From Tetrapyrgos nigripes (lineage: Eukaryota; Basidiomycota; Agaricomycetes; Agaricales; Campanellaceae): DNA of 64,000 nt. Below are positions 21,669 through 31,361 of the stretch, piece by piece. The position numbers were made by a program, and so were the translations under genes. The stretch's first letter is position 1, and each line of letters opens with the position of its first letter. Below the pieces are notes generated by a model. It had not been told where the DNA came from, searched no databases, and was given only the letters and a program-made list of their open reading frames with translations. The DNA is taken from assembly GCA_013368315.1 (NCBI GenBank), contig JAACJM010000139.1:62001-126000 (forward strand), read 5' to 3'.

Positions 21669-22144
21669 ATTCTGAGAGTTCTAGCTGAATGCTCACTCCC
21701 TTTATACACTTATCATCGATCCATAGGTGGGCGTTGTCGGCTACAGTCCCGAGACTCGAAGAAGCTTTCGGGTCGCTTCCTTCGGATAAACCTTCCGGAC
21801 GTGAGACGCGTCAGCACTCGGCGCGTCTCTCAAACACCTCCCTGGTCATGATGTGCAGGTACATCATGCACATCTGCCGCTGCGGGGATGTCGAAGTGTA
21901 TACAGAGCTGGGGTATACATAGATAAGTCTTTTCTGTGGTCTGCTGGCTGTTACACGAAAACGTCTTGGATAGTGCCAAGGTGTTGCGCATAAGTAAGCA
22001 CGTCGGCATACACGAGATAATGGGCAGTATCTCGCTATTTCCGGTCAGCAGACGTGGAGAGAACACGATATGACTCCCAGCTGGAAAAAAGTTGTTGTAT
22101 ATATGCATCAGCATACGCGCATATACCATCAAAAGAAACTAACC
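21669..22144. other. Intergenic between the two SDR copies
   Basis: This holds the promoter of the intact SDR (TATAAA at 21701-21706, minus strand). Beyond that no coding sequence is recognised. At 21842-21870 a short palindromic stretch (catgatgtgcaggtacatcatgcacatc) is visible. Confidence 0.45.
21701..21706 (-). promoter_or_regulatory. TATA box of the SDR gene
   Basis: TATAAA on the minus strand lies 33 bp upstream of the ATG at 21668. Confidence 0.55.
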
Positions 22145-22694
22145 AGGCACCTGCAGGAAACATTCATTCCTTTATCCACTGCATGGTTGACCGCGAACAG
22201 GGGATCTTGGACAGTGGTATTTACGATTTTGGTATTTACGATTTGATATGCGCGTCAGAGAATCGATGTCTGCAAGGACTTTCTCCCCAAAATTCCTGCA
22301 TTGAATACCAGCTGCAGCGCATCAACCTTGCCAAAAGCCTTCACTGATTCGTCGAGGAGCTGTATTGCGCCTTCGGTGTGGATACGTTGGCCTTGATCGC
22401 TATGTCATCACCTTTGCCTTGAGCTATGATGGTGGATACTATCTTTTTCTTTTCGGAAACGAAGGAGCTGTTGGCGTCTGAAAGGAAGAGGATGCATTGA
22501 CGCAAAGAGCATGACAATGAAAGGAGGAGCGTACAGTTGACGGCCACAGTAGCTCCTTCCTCGGCCAATCGAAGCGCGATAGCTGCTCCGATACGGCATG
22601 AAGAACTAGTAACGACGGCGAGTTTTCCTCTACAAAGACATCAGAAGAGAATATGAGACAGAGGGAATTGTAACACACCGACAAGAGAGAACAT
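22145..22694 (-). pseudogene. Tandem decayed SDR paralogue
   Basis: It starts MFSLVG, with an intron at the same place as in the intact SDR. The cofactor region reads GKLAVVTSSSCRIGAAIALRL (TGxxxGIG changed to TSSSCRIG), then AEEGATVAVNC. The following exon (EKKKIVSTIIAQGKGDDIAI) loses frame after KANVST, where the matching sequence LLDESVKAFGKVDAL continues in another frame. The homology stops at MFPAG near 22150, so the catalytic YxxxK half is absent. Confidence 0.8.
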
Positions 22695-24302
22695 TGGATT
22701 GACTTCCAGCCAAGTTTGACTCTTCACTTTTATATCACCACCGGCATTCCTCCCTATCACTCCTCCCATCGGCGCCATTCGGTCCCGGCCCACCATCAAT
22801 TGAAAAGTCAGAATCTCTAGCAGTGGTGGTGGTGTATGATGGCGACGGTATTGGTGACCTTGATGACAAAATGTCGATAGTGAAGGGAACAAAAAGTTGT
22901 CTTTGCTCAGTCTTCCCGTAAAGGGCCCTGAGACGACCAAAAGGCGACTCGGATGGGATTGTGGTTCCGCGAAAGTAAGCTGTAATGATGGCATCTCGTT
23001 GAATAAGATCCATGCAGAGTTCGTAAGGAGTGCGACGATGACATGGCGTTAGGGAGCTCTAGACTAAGACTGATTAAGATTCTTGACGTCTAATATTTTG
23101 TTTGTCAATAACCTTGGCCATCAAGATTTCCCACCCCTCCCAAGTTTCTCCTTCTCACTAGCGAGAAGAAATGAGCTGCTTCAAAGCTGCATGCTCTATC
23201 TGAAGGTCTCCCGCAGCCCCTTCTACTCCTGTGAAGACCTCCTAGTCAGACCATTGCAGCTGGGTGATAATTTGACCGAAGACTCAGGCTCCGAGTAGGA
23301 GGCCCGGTACAAAATGATTCAACAGCGCATATAACGACTACGTCTACGAACAAAGGATCCAAGCTAACCAGAGCCGGCTACCGCCTTCAATGATTTGACG
23401 GCCCAATGATGGATAGTTCGATGTGGCCCTTTTCATTGGCAAGGACGAGATAGAGTATCTTCGAGGTGCATCTAGTGGACCATCTTCCTCTCATTTTTCT
23501 GTACTGGGACTTGAGCCACACTCTTCACGAAACCGAATCGACCAGGAGGATGGGAACGAAGCGTTGAAGTATTGGACAACGCATTACTAGTACCGTGACT
23601 ATTCATCTCGTCGTCTCATCCCCTGTTGCGCTTTGCGCCGTCTGATTTGAGATTTTGATCTGGCAGTCTCGGGTTACTACTGGTCTCCTAGAAAGGAGAC
23701 TCCTATCGGTAGCGATTGCCAACCACACATACAGAAAACAAACAGAGTATCTACTATTACGAATCCTACCAGTAAGATCCTGGATTGTCAAAATGATTCT
23801 TTGCTGTCCTCTTCGTCTTTAACGGCGTGTGACTGAACTGAGTGAACAAGGTTTGTACTTTTTCACTGCGTGGAAACAAATCCGAACTTGTTGAAGCTAC
23901 CGTCCAGAGACTCGAGAGATACCAAAAAAGGAGAAAAATATATGGTGGTCCAGGATGAATAATGAGTAGACGTAGGTGAATAGTGAGCAGACGAAGAACC
24001 GTGCTGTCCGAAAATCGTTCAACCCGCAGACCTCAGCCCAAGGATTCTAACCGTCAGGTTCTAATCGCTTTCCAGAATGATGCGTAGAAAAGTCTATAAC
24101 AGTTTTCCTAGAAAAAGGAACAGGAACTCACATGTTCACTCTATCGAGCGGTTTCTCAGATCCTCTTATGCCTACGGGCTCCACAAGGAAGCCAGCTCGT
24201 TGGAAGACAGACGCGTACTTTGCTGCAGAACGTCAAAATACCAATCCACCAGGGCCCAGGGCAAGGACTCGATAAGTTCGCTAATTTCCTGCTCGACCTC
24301 CT

Positions 24303-24349
<47 letters not shown>

Positions 24350-24718
24350 GATCTACAGCATCTTCTGAATTCTCAATTTCATAGCATGCTCGACCATTTT
24401 TATTGATCCTCAGTGCAATCTTCGAATTTTTTTTTTTTTGACCATATGCTCAATCAGATTCTGGTCTGCAGATCGACCTCAACTCGGTTGTCAACTGTCA
24501 TTGCATTTGCTTCAATTTTTTTTTTTTTTTTTTCCTGATCAACGGGCATCATGCATTGCTCCAAAGTGGAATGAAAATCTACTGGAAAATACGTGTTACG
24601 TTGTAAGTGGGGTATATACAAAGATTGTGAACAAGAAACATCAGACTGCAAAAAGCGCGCTGCGCACCTAGTGCTCTATCAAGACGCACAGCCCCATACA
24701 TCTCGTCAAATCCTCGCT
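22695..24718. other. Intergenic, no supported gene
   Basis: A TATAAAAG box near 22729-22736 belongs to the decayed SDR. Short open frames (22735-23013 minus, 23083-23298 plus, 24077-24406 plus) show no family signature, and the last is produced by a homopolymer. The distinctive content is the 41-nt A run and two T runs at 24307-24533. Confidence 0.4.
24307..24347. repeat. A(41) homopolymer
   Basis: An uninterrupted run of 41 A is followed by T(13) at 24427-24439 and T(18) at 24516-24533. It may be a retroposition tail, but no source RNA-like sequence was recognised upstream and no flanking duplication was found. Confidence 0.85.
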
Positions 24719-26274
24719 TCAGAAATCCTTCACCTGCTCCTCACACCACTCCCACAATTCCTTTCCCAGCTTTTCATCCTCCGCCGCTTTCACCGGAGCT
24801 CCTAACCTAGCCCAAGGGACAAGGTACTTTCCGCTCAACTCCTTTCCTTCAGGGTCTGGTGTCGTTCCTGCCCACAGTTGCGTTAAAGCACCCATTTTGG
24901 ATGGGTAGAGAAAGAAGTTCTAGGATTATGAATACAATTTCAGAGATGGAAAGGTCAGTCAGCCAAAGAGTCAAAGAAAATCACAGAATTCAACGATAAA
25001 TAGTTGCGATAAGTATACGATCACGAGATTGGACTTACAATGAAAGATTGCATTGGCATATACCTACCCAGCTCCGTTTTCAGGCCTCCGGGATGGAGGG
25101 CGGTCGAGACGATCCCTTGTCACCGTACCTCCTGACCAGTTCGTTGGAGAAGACGATGTTTCCCTGTCAGTTGTCAGTGTTCAGTGTCAGCAAAGCCGAT
25201 CAATGTTCACTGTCCTCTGGAGGCTTCCTAGTGGGCAACTCACGAATTTACTCTGTCCATACAGCAAATATTTCCCAAGCCTCTTCCTCGCTGGCCCATC
25301 TTTGAAAGAGTTGAAGTCGAGTTTCGTAAACATGACATGTCCTACGGAGGACGTGTTCACGACGCGCACGGGGTTTTTCGTAGTCTCTGCTGTGGAGAGA
25401 AGAACGGGAAGGAGGAGTTTGGTGAAGTAGAAATGTCCTGGTAACCGTATGGCCCGGGTGGCGGACATTAGCTAAAAGTTGAAATGAAACGGTGACAGGG
25501 AACGAGTAAAACTCACCTAGGACATTTGTTCCAAATTGTAAATCGTAGCCTTGCGCTGTCACCATCTCCATGGGACAGAACATGACACCTCTACAAACGA
25601 ACATGTATCAGTGAGTAGCAGTAACACGGCAAGAAGGAAAGGGAGAAATACGGAATATGCAGTACGTACCCGTTGTTGAACAGGACATGGAGCTCTTTCT
25701 CTTTACTACAAGATTGGATAAATTAGAGTACCCGTCAGGAAATTCGAATGGTCTCCCAAAATTAAATCGGAGAAACGACTCCAAACACACCTCATAAACT
25801 CTTCCGCTGCAGCCTTTACACTCTTCAGATCCGCAAGGTCGAGTTTGAGAAAGAGAGCTTCTTTCCCTGTTTTCGTCTTCAAATCTTCGATAGCTGCCAT
25901 AGCCTTCTCAGTGTTCCTGGAGGCCATGTAGACTTTGGCATTGTGCTCGAGGAGAGCCTAAGTAGAAACAAGACATATTTGGGGTGTAACGCTGAGTCAA
26001 CAACGCATATACACACGGAAAACAAAAAGAAAGAGAGAGAGTAACAAGACGAACCTCAATCGTATCCTTTCCAATACCTTGAATCAACGTCGTCATCGTC
26101 AGCTTTAAAAAACCTAGGTCCTAGATTCCCAGACTCCGCACCGGTATTACCACCAGTAACAATCATAACCTTTCCACTCAAATCCGGAATTTGAGCGGTC
26201 GACCATGTCGCTTTGGGGGGGATGTGTGATCGAAAATGGGCACCGAGCTTGATGAAAGCGAGGAGATTATTCAT
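24719..26274 (-). CDS. Retinol-dehydrogenase-like SDR, complete except for one missing base
   Basis: Eight exons (26274-26142, 26077-26055, 25957-25791, 25705-25670, 25590-25517, 25437-25244, 25163-25039, 24919-24719) read as an SDR of about 317 residues. Motifs are [20 protein letters not shown] (TGxxxGIG split by intron 1), NNGG, NTSSVGH (catalytic Ser) and YGQSK (YxxxK), ending EEQVKDF. This is the WWOX/retinol dehydrogenase-like extended group common in fungi. In exon 7, near 25110-25117, one base is missing between GDKG and [11 protein letters not shown]; without it the frame ends at a TGA shortly after. Everything else is intact, so this is either a sequencing error or a very recent null allele. 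Confidence 0.8.
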
Positions 26275-27170
26275 AGCGTCGAGGGGGATAGTTCTGTCTT
26301 GTAAGTATTTGGTCTTTGAAGATTGGTTGTATGAGTGGGAGGAAGGAGGAAGTGTCGGTCGTGGGTGTTTGGTAAAGGAAGACTTGGGGGAATTTCCACA
26401 CGGTCTTATTTAAAGTACAATATTCACAGATTGATATTCATCTAAGAACAACGACTTCATCCGACTGGACGCGTCATCCATTGACAAACGTCTCTGGGCC
26501 TAAGTAGCACCTGCTTAGTACCACTCTACAACGCACAATAAGCTTAAGACGCGTCGGATCGGCACGGCGTTCAATCCCCCCGCAAATTTCTGCAGTCCAT
26601 CCCTAGACTCGTTCCCAGCCGGTTGGGTAATCTCACGTGGCCTGGCGGACTTTGAATGGGGCCGAGATTCCCAACCGACTGCCAACTGGTATCTTTCGTT
26701 GTCGGTTAGGACCCCTGCCCGTGAGAGAAAGGACTGAGCCAAATTTCGACGTTGTCCAAGGCTGCTGCTTCAAGATGGGGTGTTCCGTAAGCATCAAGGG
26801 TACTATTTTAGCATAACAGGACACTGTTTAGCAATAATCAACTACGATCAAACTACGACGGCACAATATGAACCACTTTCACCGCACCATTCTACTCTTT
26901 CTCTGCAGAGGCTTAGTAATAGGGGCTAGCCCTAACCCTAATCTCTTTACATACACCCAGTACGGTTCAACTGAATTTTGAGTAGTCTCCTGGGTATAAT
27001 AGTGTGTATTAATGTATCTAGCATCTATAGTACTTACTAGAAATATACCAGCTGCAGTAAGATGAGGGGACAGTGAGATCCCTTGACGGCGAGGGTTACG
27101 GTCGAGACGAAATTTGGCCAAGTTCTTTTTCTCATGGCAGGGGTCCTATGTAACCGACAATGACCTTTGC
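26275..27170. other. Intergenic, no supported gene
   Basis: This is the upstream flank of the SDR gene and then DNA bordering the retroelement. Small open frames (26515-26824, 26879-27121, minus) carry no recognisable motif. Confidence 0.4.
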
Positions 27171-27278
27171 CCTCCAAATCTCTTCGTATGACTCATCTGG
27201 ACGTCATAGGCAAAACCGGGGATTTTTCACCCCAACAGAAAGTGGAATTGGAAAAAAAAAGAGATGTACGCGGAGGGT
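27171..27278 (-). repeat. Direct repeat B2 of the YR retroelement
   Basis: 108 bp (cctccaaatctcttcgta..cggagggt) match 27960-28065 with about five substitutions and a 2-base A-run difference. Confidence 0.85.
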
Positions 27279-27465
27279 TTACATATAGTACCATACGCTG
27301 CGTACTGTCCAAGAATGAGTAAGTAGAATGTCATCAATGTAAACGTAAGATAGATTAATGTGGTAGCTTAGAATTATCAGAATTGTGATATCAGCTCATC
27401 TGAGCCATATGAAAACGTGAAATAGACGCATATAGGAGACAGAAACAGAGGGAGGGAAGGGAGGG

Positions 27466-27505
27466 CTGAAGAAACGAAACAAGGCTAGATAGAATAGCTA
27501 GTAAT
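27466..27505 (-). repeat. Direct repeat A2 of the YR retroelement
   Basis: 40 bp (ctgaagaaacgaaac..gaatagctagtaat) match 30880-30919 at 39 of 40 positions, in the same orientation. Confidence 0.85.
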
Positions 27506-27555
27506 AGTCAGTATCTTGAAGGAGATAGAGATTTCTGTCAGAATAAGCTTCTTGC

Positions 27556-27631
27556 CTCAGAAAATTTCGTGAATAGGCAGATGTGGTATGAAGTACTTGT
27601 AGTACTAATATAATTCACGAAAGTTTCTGAG
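27556..27631. repeat. Inverted repeat (19-bp arms) inside the B1-A2 interval
   Basis: CTCAGAAAATTTCGTGAAT (27556-27574) and ATTCACGAAAGTTTCTGAG (27613-27631) are inverted with one or two mismatches, around a 38-nt loop that itself holds gaagtacttgtagtac. Confidence 0.8.
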
Positions 27632-27959
27632 AAGTAGAGTCAGATATGATAATGAGGCAGTCTGGCAGAAATAACTCACCGAAAAATTATCGAGTGAGTG
27701 GCAGGCAGGCAGGCAGGATAGAGTCAAGTCTCTATTGTTGACGATTCGGAGGATTCTTATGATCCAAGAGCATCCGCTGAAACTTCAGCACTCTTGGTCA
27801 TACTCCTAATCGTCTGGATGGCAGGGGTATCAAGTAGATTTGAAATTCAATCGTTTATTGAGTTTCAAATGAGGTGGAGGTAATGGCAACAGATGTATTG
27901 GGCAAGGGATTCGCATACTCCGAATCAGAGGTCTCCAAAGTGGCAAACCACTGTGTCAA

Positions 27960-28065
27960 CCTCCAAATCTCTTCGTACGACTCATCTGGACGTCATAGGC
28001 AAAACCAGGGATTTTTCACCCCAACAGAAAGTAGAATTGGAAAAAAAGAGATGTACGTGGAGGGT
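27960..28065 (-). repeat. Direct repeat B1 of the YR retroelement
   Basis: 106 bp near-identical to 27171-27278. It lies just downstream (minus strand) of the recombinase stop at 28165. Confidence 0.85.
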
Positions 28066-28164
28066 ATAGAGTGAGATGGAGATGGTGTGATGAAGATGCT
28101 GTGATGGGCTGTCGGAGATGGATGATGATGATGAGGGAATAGATGGGATGAGCTTAGTGTTGTG

Positions 28165-29300
28165 TTAACCAAGATCGTGATGGCAGATAGCAGCCAGTTG
28201 AATTTCAGCATGGACTGTGGCGTGATCTCTTATGTAAATCCACCATGCGTCCGACGACCACCTTCCTAGAGCCTGAATTACAGATTCTGATAGACCCAGG
28301 CTTGCGTAGTAGGTGGCTCCTCCTGCTCGTACTGAATGACCACCATAATCTTGGCTGACTAGTTTGAAGAAGATCTTTTCAAACCAGGAACGAGAAGGAA
28401 GAGAACCGTCTTCTCATATGAACAGAGGGCGTTTGTGACCATGTAGCTTGTCCTGCCACTGTGAGAATAGATGTAAAAGAGTAACTGGGTTCGCCATCTT
28501 GTGATTACCCAGTAGAATTTCCGAACCATGGTAGAAACGATCTCCTTTGTGATACGGCAGATTGTATGATACTCTGTTGTTGTCTACGGAAACGACCTGG
28601 CGTAGTTGCCAAATGGGGTGGGCAGGAAGAGTTGGAAAGGCACCTTTAATGTCATCTTTGAACAGTACCAACTCCTTGCCTGGATGCTGTAGCTGAGCCT
28701 GACGAAGAACTAGACCGAAGGAATGCATGTCGTCATATCTGACATGTGCTTCTTCTCGGGGAATTCCAGCATTGATTCCCAAGCCTGTAAAGTCGGTGAT
28801 GACATGGCCCTTAGCACGATTCTCTCCCTGCCATACGACAAACATTGGTGAACTCTTCATTCCTTTGTCAAAGGAGCGTATACACGGTGACCATCTCCCT
28901 TCAGCCACTTCTTTGTCTCTGTAAGCCCTCACCACCTTCAAGTCTGGCTCTTCCATTGGATAGTTATCCATCAATGCCTCAAATCCTTCTTCCCATTCCC
29001 CAGTATGACAGGGCCAGTAACCGTCTCGAAGCCCATTCAGTACTGACCGCACAAAAGGTTGATTAGGATGGAAAAGGAGAAGTTTCTCAAGGCAGTCGAT
29101 ATCATAAGGAGTGGATACCTCTATGAAATCACTTTGAGCTTGTAAGGTGGCAATGACTGAAGGGCCATTAATTAGCTTTTCAGGTGGGGAAGGTAGAGGA
29201 TATGCTGATTCGGAGAAAATGACAGAAGGGGATATAACTTCATCTTTAACATCTTGCCAAACAAAATTGCGACAGAATCAGGGGTATAGAGGCTGTGAGG
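28165..29300 (-). pseudogene. Retroelement polyprotein: RT N-terminus fused to tyrosine recombinase C-terminus
   Basis: The frame covers an RT leader (STPYDIDCLEKLLL, GLRDGYWPC) and RT segments (ITDFTGLGINAGIPREEAHVRYD, LVLFKDDIKGAFPTLPAHPIWQLRQV), the last holding the first palm Asp. It then jumps directly into recombinase sequence (LPYHKGDRFYHGSEILL..ANPVTLLHLF). The (Y/F)xDD palm box, RNase H and the N-terminal recombinase part are absent, so a large in-frame internal deletion is inferred. A TGA interrupts PLFI-stop-EDGSLPSRSWF. The catalytic end GGHSVRAGGATYYASLG and ALGRWSSDAWWIYIRD retains the HxxR, the GRW and the Tyr nucleophile. Confidence 0.75.
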
Positions 29301-29401
29301 CCTTATGTTTAACGCTTCCAGGGGTATCCAAGCTGTCAAGAACCCGTCTAGGCCCTTCTAGCGCCTGCTGCATTTGTTTGCTTGAAAGCGAGAGCTCGTT
29401 G

Positions 29402-30813
29402 TCAACGAGAGTTGTATTCGGCAAGGCAATCTGGCTGGTCCTTGGCTCTGTGTCCTGCTCCACAGACGCTGCAGACACCATGACAACGCCCAACACCGCA
29501 AGGATTCTGCTCACAAGCACCCCTATTCCAGTTGAGGCAGACTTCATACTGTTGTTGTTTCCCAGGTCGAGGATTTGAATCATAGGACAACAAACGTTTG
29601 GATGATGAGGCGGCAGTGGAGGAAGACTGCGATGATTTAGCTTTATTGAGCTTGGAATGTAGATAACGCTCAAGATGTATGTTGTTGTCCAGTCTGAATG
29701 CCTTTTTCGAATACTCGAATCTGGTGTGAGCGTCAACGGCAATGACAACGGCAATGACAACGTCAATTGAGTCAGGATAATCTCTAAACATCTCCAAAAA
29801 ATGTTTCTGTATTCTCTGAGTTCAGCCACTCTGTGTTTGTAAACTGCTTCAACACCTCCAGCCCATTGTTCATACACTCTGTACCACTCAGCTTCTGTCC
29901 TGATCTTCTTCTTCATTGCAGTATCCTTCCGAGCGATGAAGAATCCTGGCACAATTTCCTTCGCCTCGTCAGATCTGTCATACGTAGGATCACACGACGC
30001 ATGAAGCTTCTCGAAGTCAACATATTCGTCTCTGATGATCTTCTCCCAATTGCTACGAGAAATCAGTTCTCGAAGGGGTATGAACTCGAGTATCTGGACC
30101 AGGGTCTTGATGCTTGACTCCTTGGAAACTGTGATCCAAATAGCTTGGGTTTCCTGAAGATAAGTGTCTGAAGAGAGTGAGAGAAGATCCCCAAGATGAG
30201 GAGCTGCAGCGAGAAGCGAAGCTGAAAGCCCATCAGAGGTGCTTGCAGTTGCGTTGGACGTTCCAAGAGTTGTGCCAGAGTTTCCTTGTCCCATCCCAAG
30301 AGCATCATTGATGAATTGCTCAGCGCCGATGGATGCTTCATTGCCGGAGTCTGCTCCTCGACCACCTGAAGCTCGTGTGGCAGCAACCATTGGGTTCTGT
30401 CCTCTTTCGGCAGCATCTGCTGCTGCTCTATGGGCAGCAATACTCTGTTTCTTTCGTCTCTCTCCCATTTTGCCCCCATCTCTATCTTCTTCTCTGCCAT
30501 CGTCTTCTCCTGGAAAATATCTCCTAAGCCCGTCTCGCCCAGCAGGAAATTGAGCATCGACTCCGTCGAGATAGTCTTTGATAGCAGCTTCATCAGCTCC
30601 AGTAGCACAGAGACTCTCTTCGAGGTACTTTCAAGTGATTTGTCTGGCTTGGTAGTCGTCGATAAGAGTGTCGCAAGCCTCAGTGATGATCCATAATTCT
30701 TCTTGCTCTTCCTCTGAGGGAAGAGGTCTGTCGTGATTCGCCCTCTGATCCGACTCATTCCTCTCATCTCCGATATGGCTATTTGCATCGCTATTTCGGC
30801 CATGTTCAGACAT
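29402..30813 (-). pseudogene. Gag-like ORF of the YR retroelement, frameshifted
   Basis: Three overlapping frames make one ORF: MSEHGRNSDANSHIGDER.. at 30813, the central Ala/Gly/Ser-rich part with the FIPLRELISRSNWEKI region, then EMFRDYPDSIDVVIAV..AVDAHTRFEYSKKAF. The C-terminus is a Cys/His knuckle (CLNWNRGACEQNPCGVGRCH, CSVCGAGH) of the kind found at the end of DIRS-type Gag proteins. Frameshifts lie near 30640 and at a T run near 29793, and a 12-bp tandem duplication (gttgtcattgcc) lies at about 29738-29762. Confidence 0.65.
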
Positions 30814-30879
30814 TGAAGACGTATTTCAGCGATGTCTCCTGAGGGGTAGTGATTCGCAAGATGACTTGAGGAGTATGTT

Positions 30880-30919
30880 CTGAAGAAACGAAACGAGGCT
30901 AGATAGAATAGCTAGTAAT
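30880..30919 (-). repeat. Direct repeat A1 of the YR retroelement
   Basis: This 40-bp copy is the presumed 5' terminus of the element on the minus strand; see the partner at 27466-27505. Confidence 0.8.
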
Positions 30920-31361
30920 GACATCATTAAAAGTTTAAAACCAGTGTCAAATCATATAAGTAGCACCTTAGCATACCCAACAATAAAAAGGCTACCAGAT
31001 GAGATGCTTGTGATTTGGTCTGATAAACAACTGTTCTTTCTGACCAATGAAGGTATGATGAGGTATGGCCAGATATTCCTAATCTATTCAGATCAAGTCC
31101 TGCCTTCAAGGTGGAGGCATATCAACTGAGGTAGAGAGTATCAGGGATTATACTGTGAGGTAAAGAATACCAAGCAATAGCTAGATAGCTCAGATACCAG
31201 TTCAAATCACACAGATCATAGTAGTCAAAGAATATACATTGCATTGAAATCAAGCACATCACATGGTAAGAAACAACATATACAGCACGCAGACATAAAA
31301 ACATAGCAGGATGAAACACAATCATAGAGTCCAAGACAAACAGCAATTCAGATCAACACCA
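30920..31361. other. Intergenic, AT-rich
   Basis: No gene or repeat is recognised between the retroelement end and the 3' end of the next minus-strand gene. Confidence 0.45.

Larger units (their letters stand above)
27171..30919 (-). mobile_element. DIRS/Ngaro-like tyrosine-recombinase retroelement, defective
   Basis: On the minus strand the order is repeat A1 (30919-30880), Gag-like ORF, RT fragment, tyrosine recombinase C-terminus, repeat B1 (28065-27960), A2 (27505-27466), B2 (27278-27171). Such split direct repeats (A1..B1-A2-B2) are the hallmark of Ngaro-type YR retroelements, which integrate a circular DNA with a tyrosine recombinase rather than a DDE integrase. RT palm motifs, RNase H and much of the recombinase are deleted, so it is non-autonomous or dead. 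The ends are inferred from the repeats only: A is just 40 bp and B1 and A2 are not adjacent. Confidence 0.7.

Noticed and set aside
24077..24406. 109-codon plus-strand frame ending in a poly-Lys stretch
   Set aside because: The Lys run is just the A(41) homopolymer; no other coding evidence.
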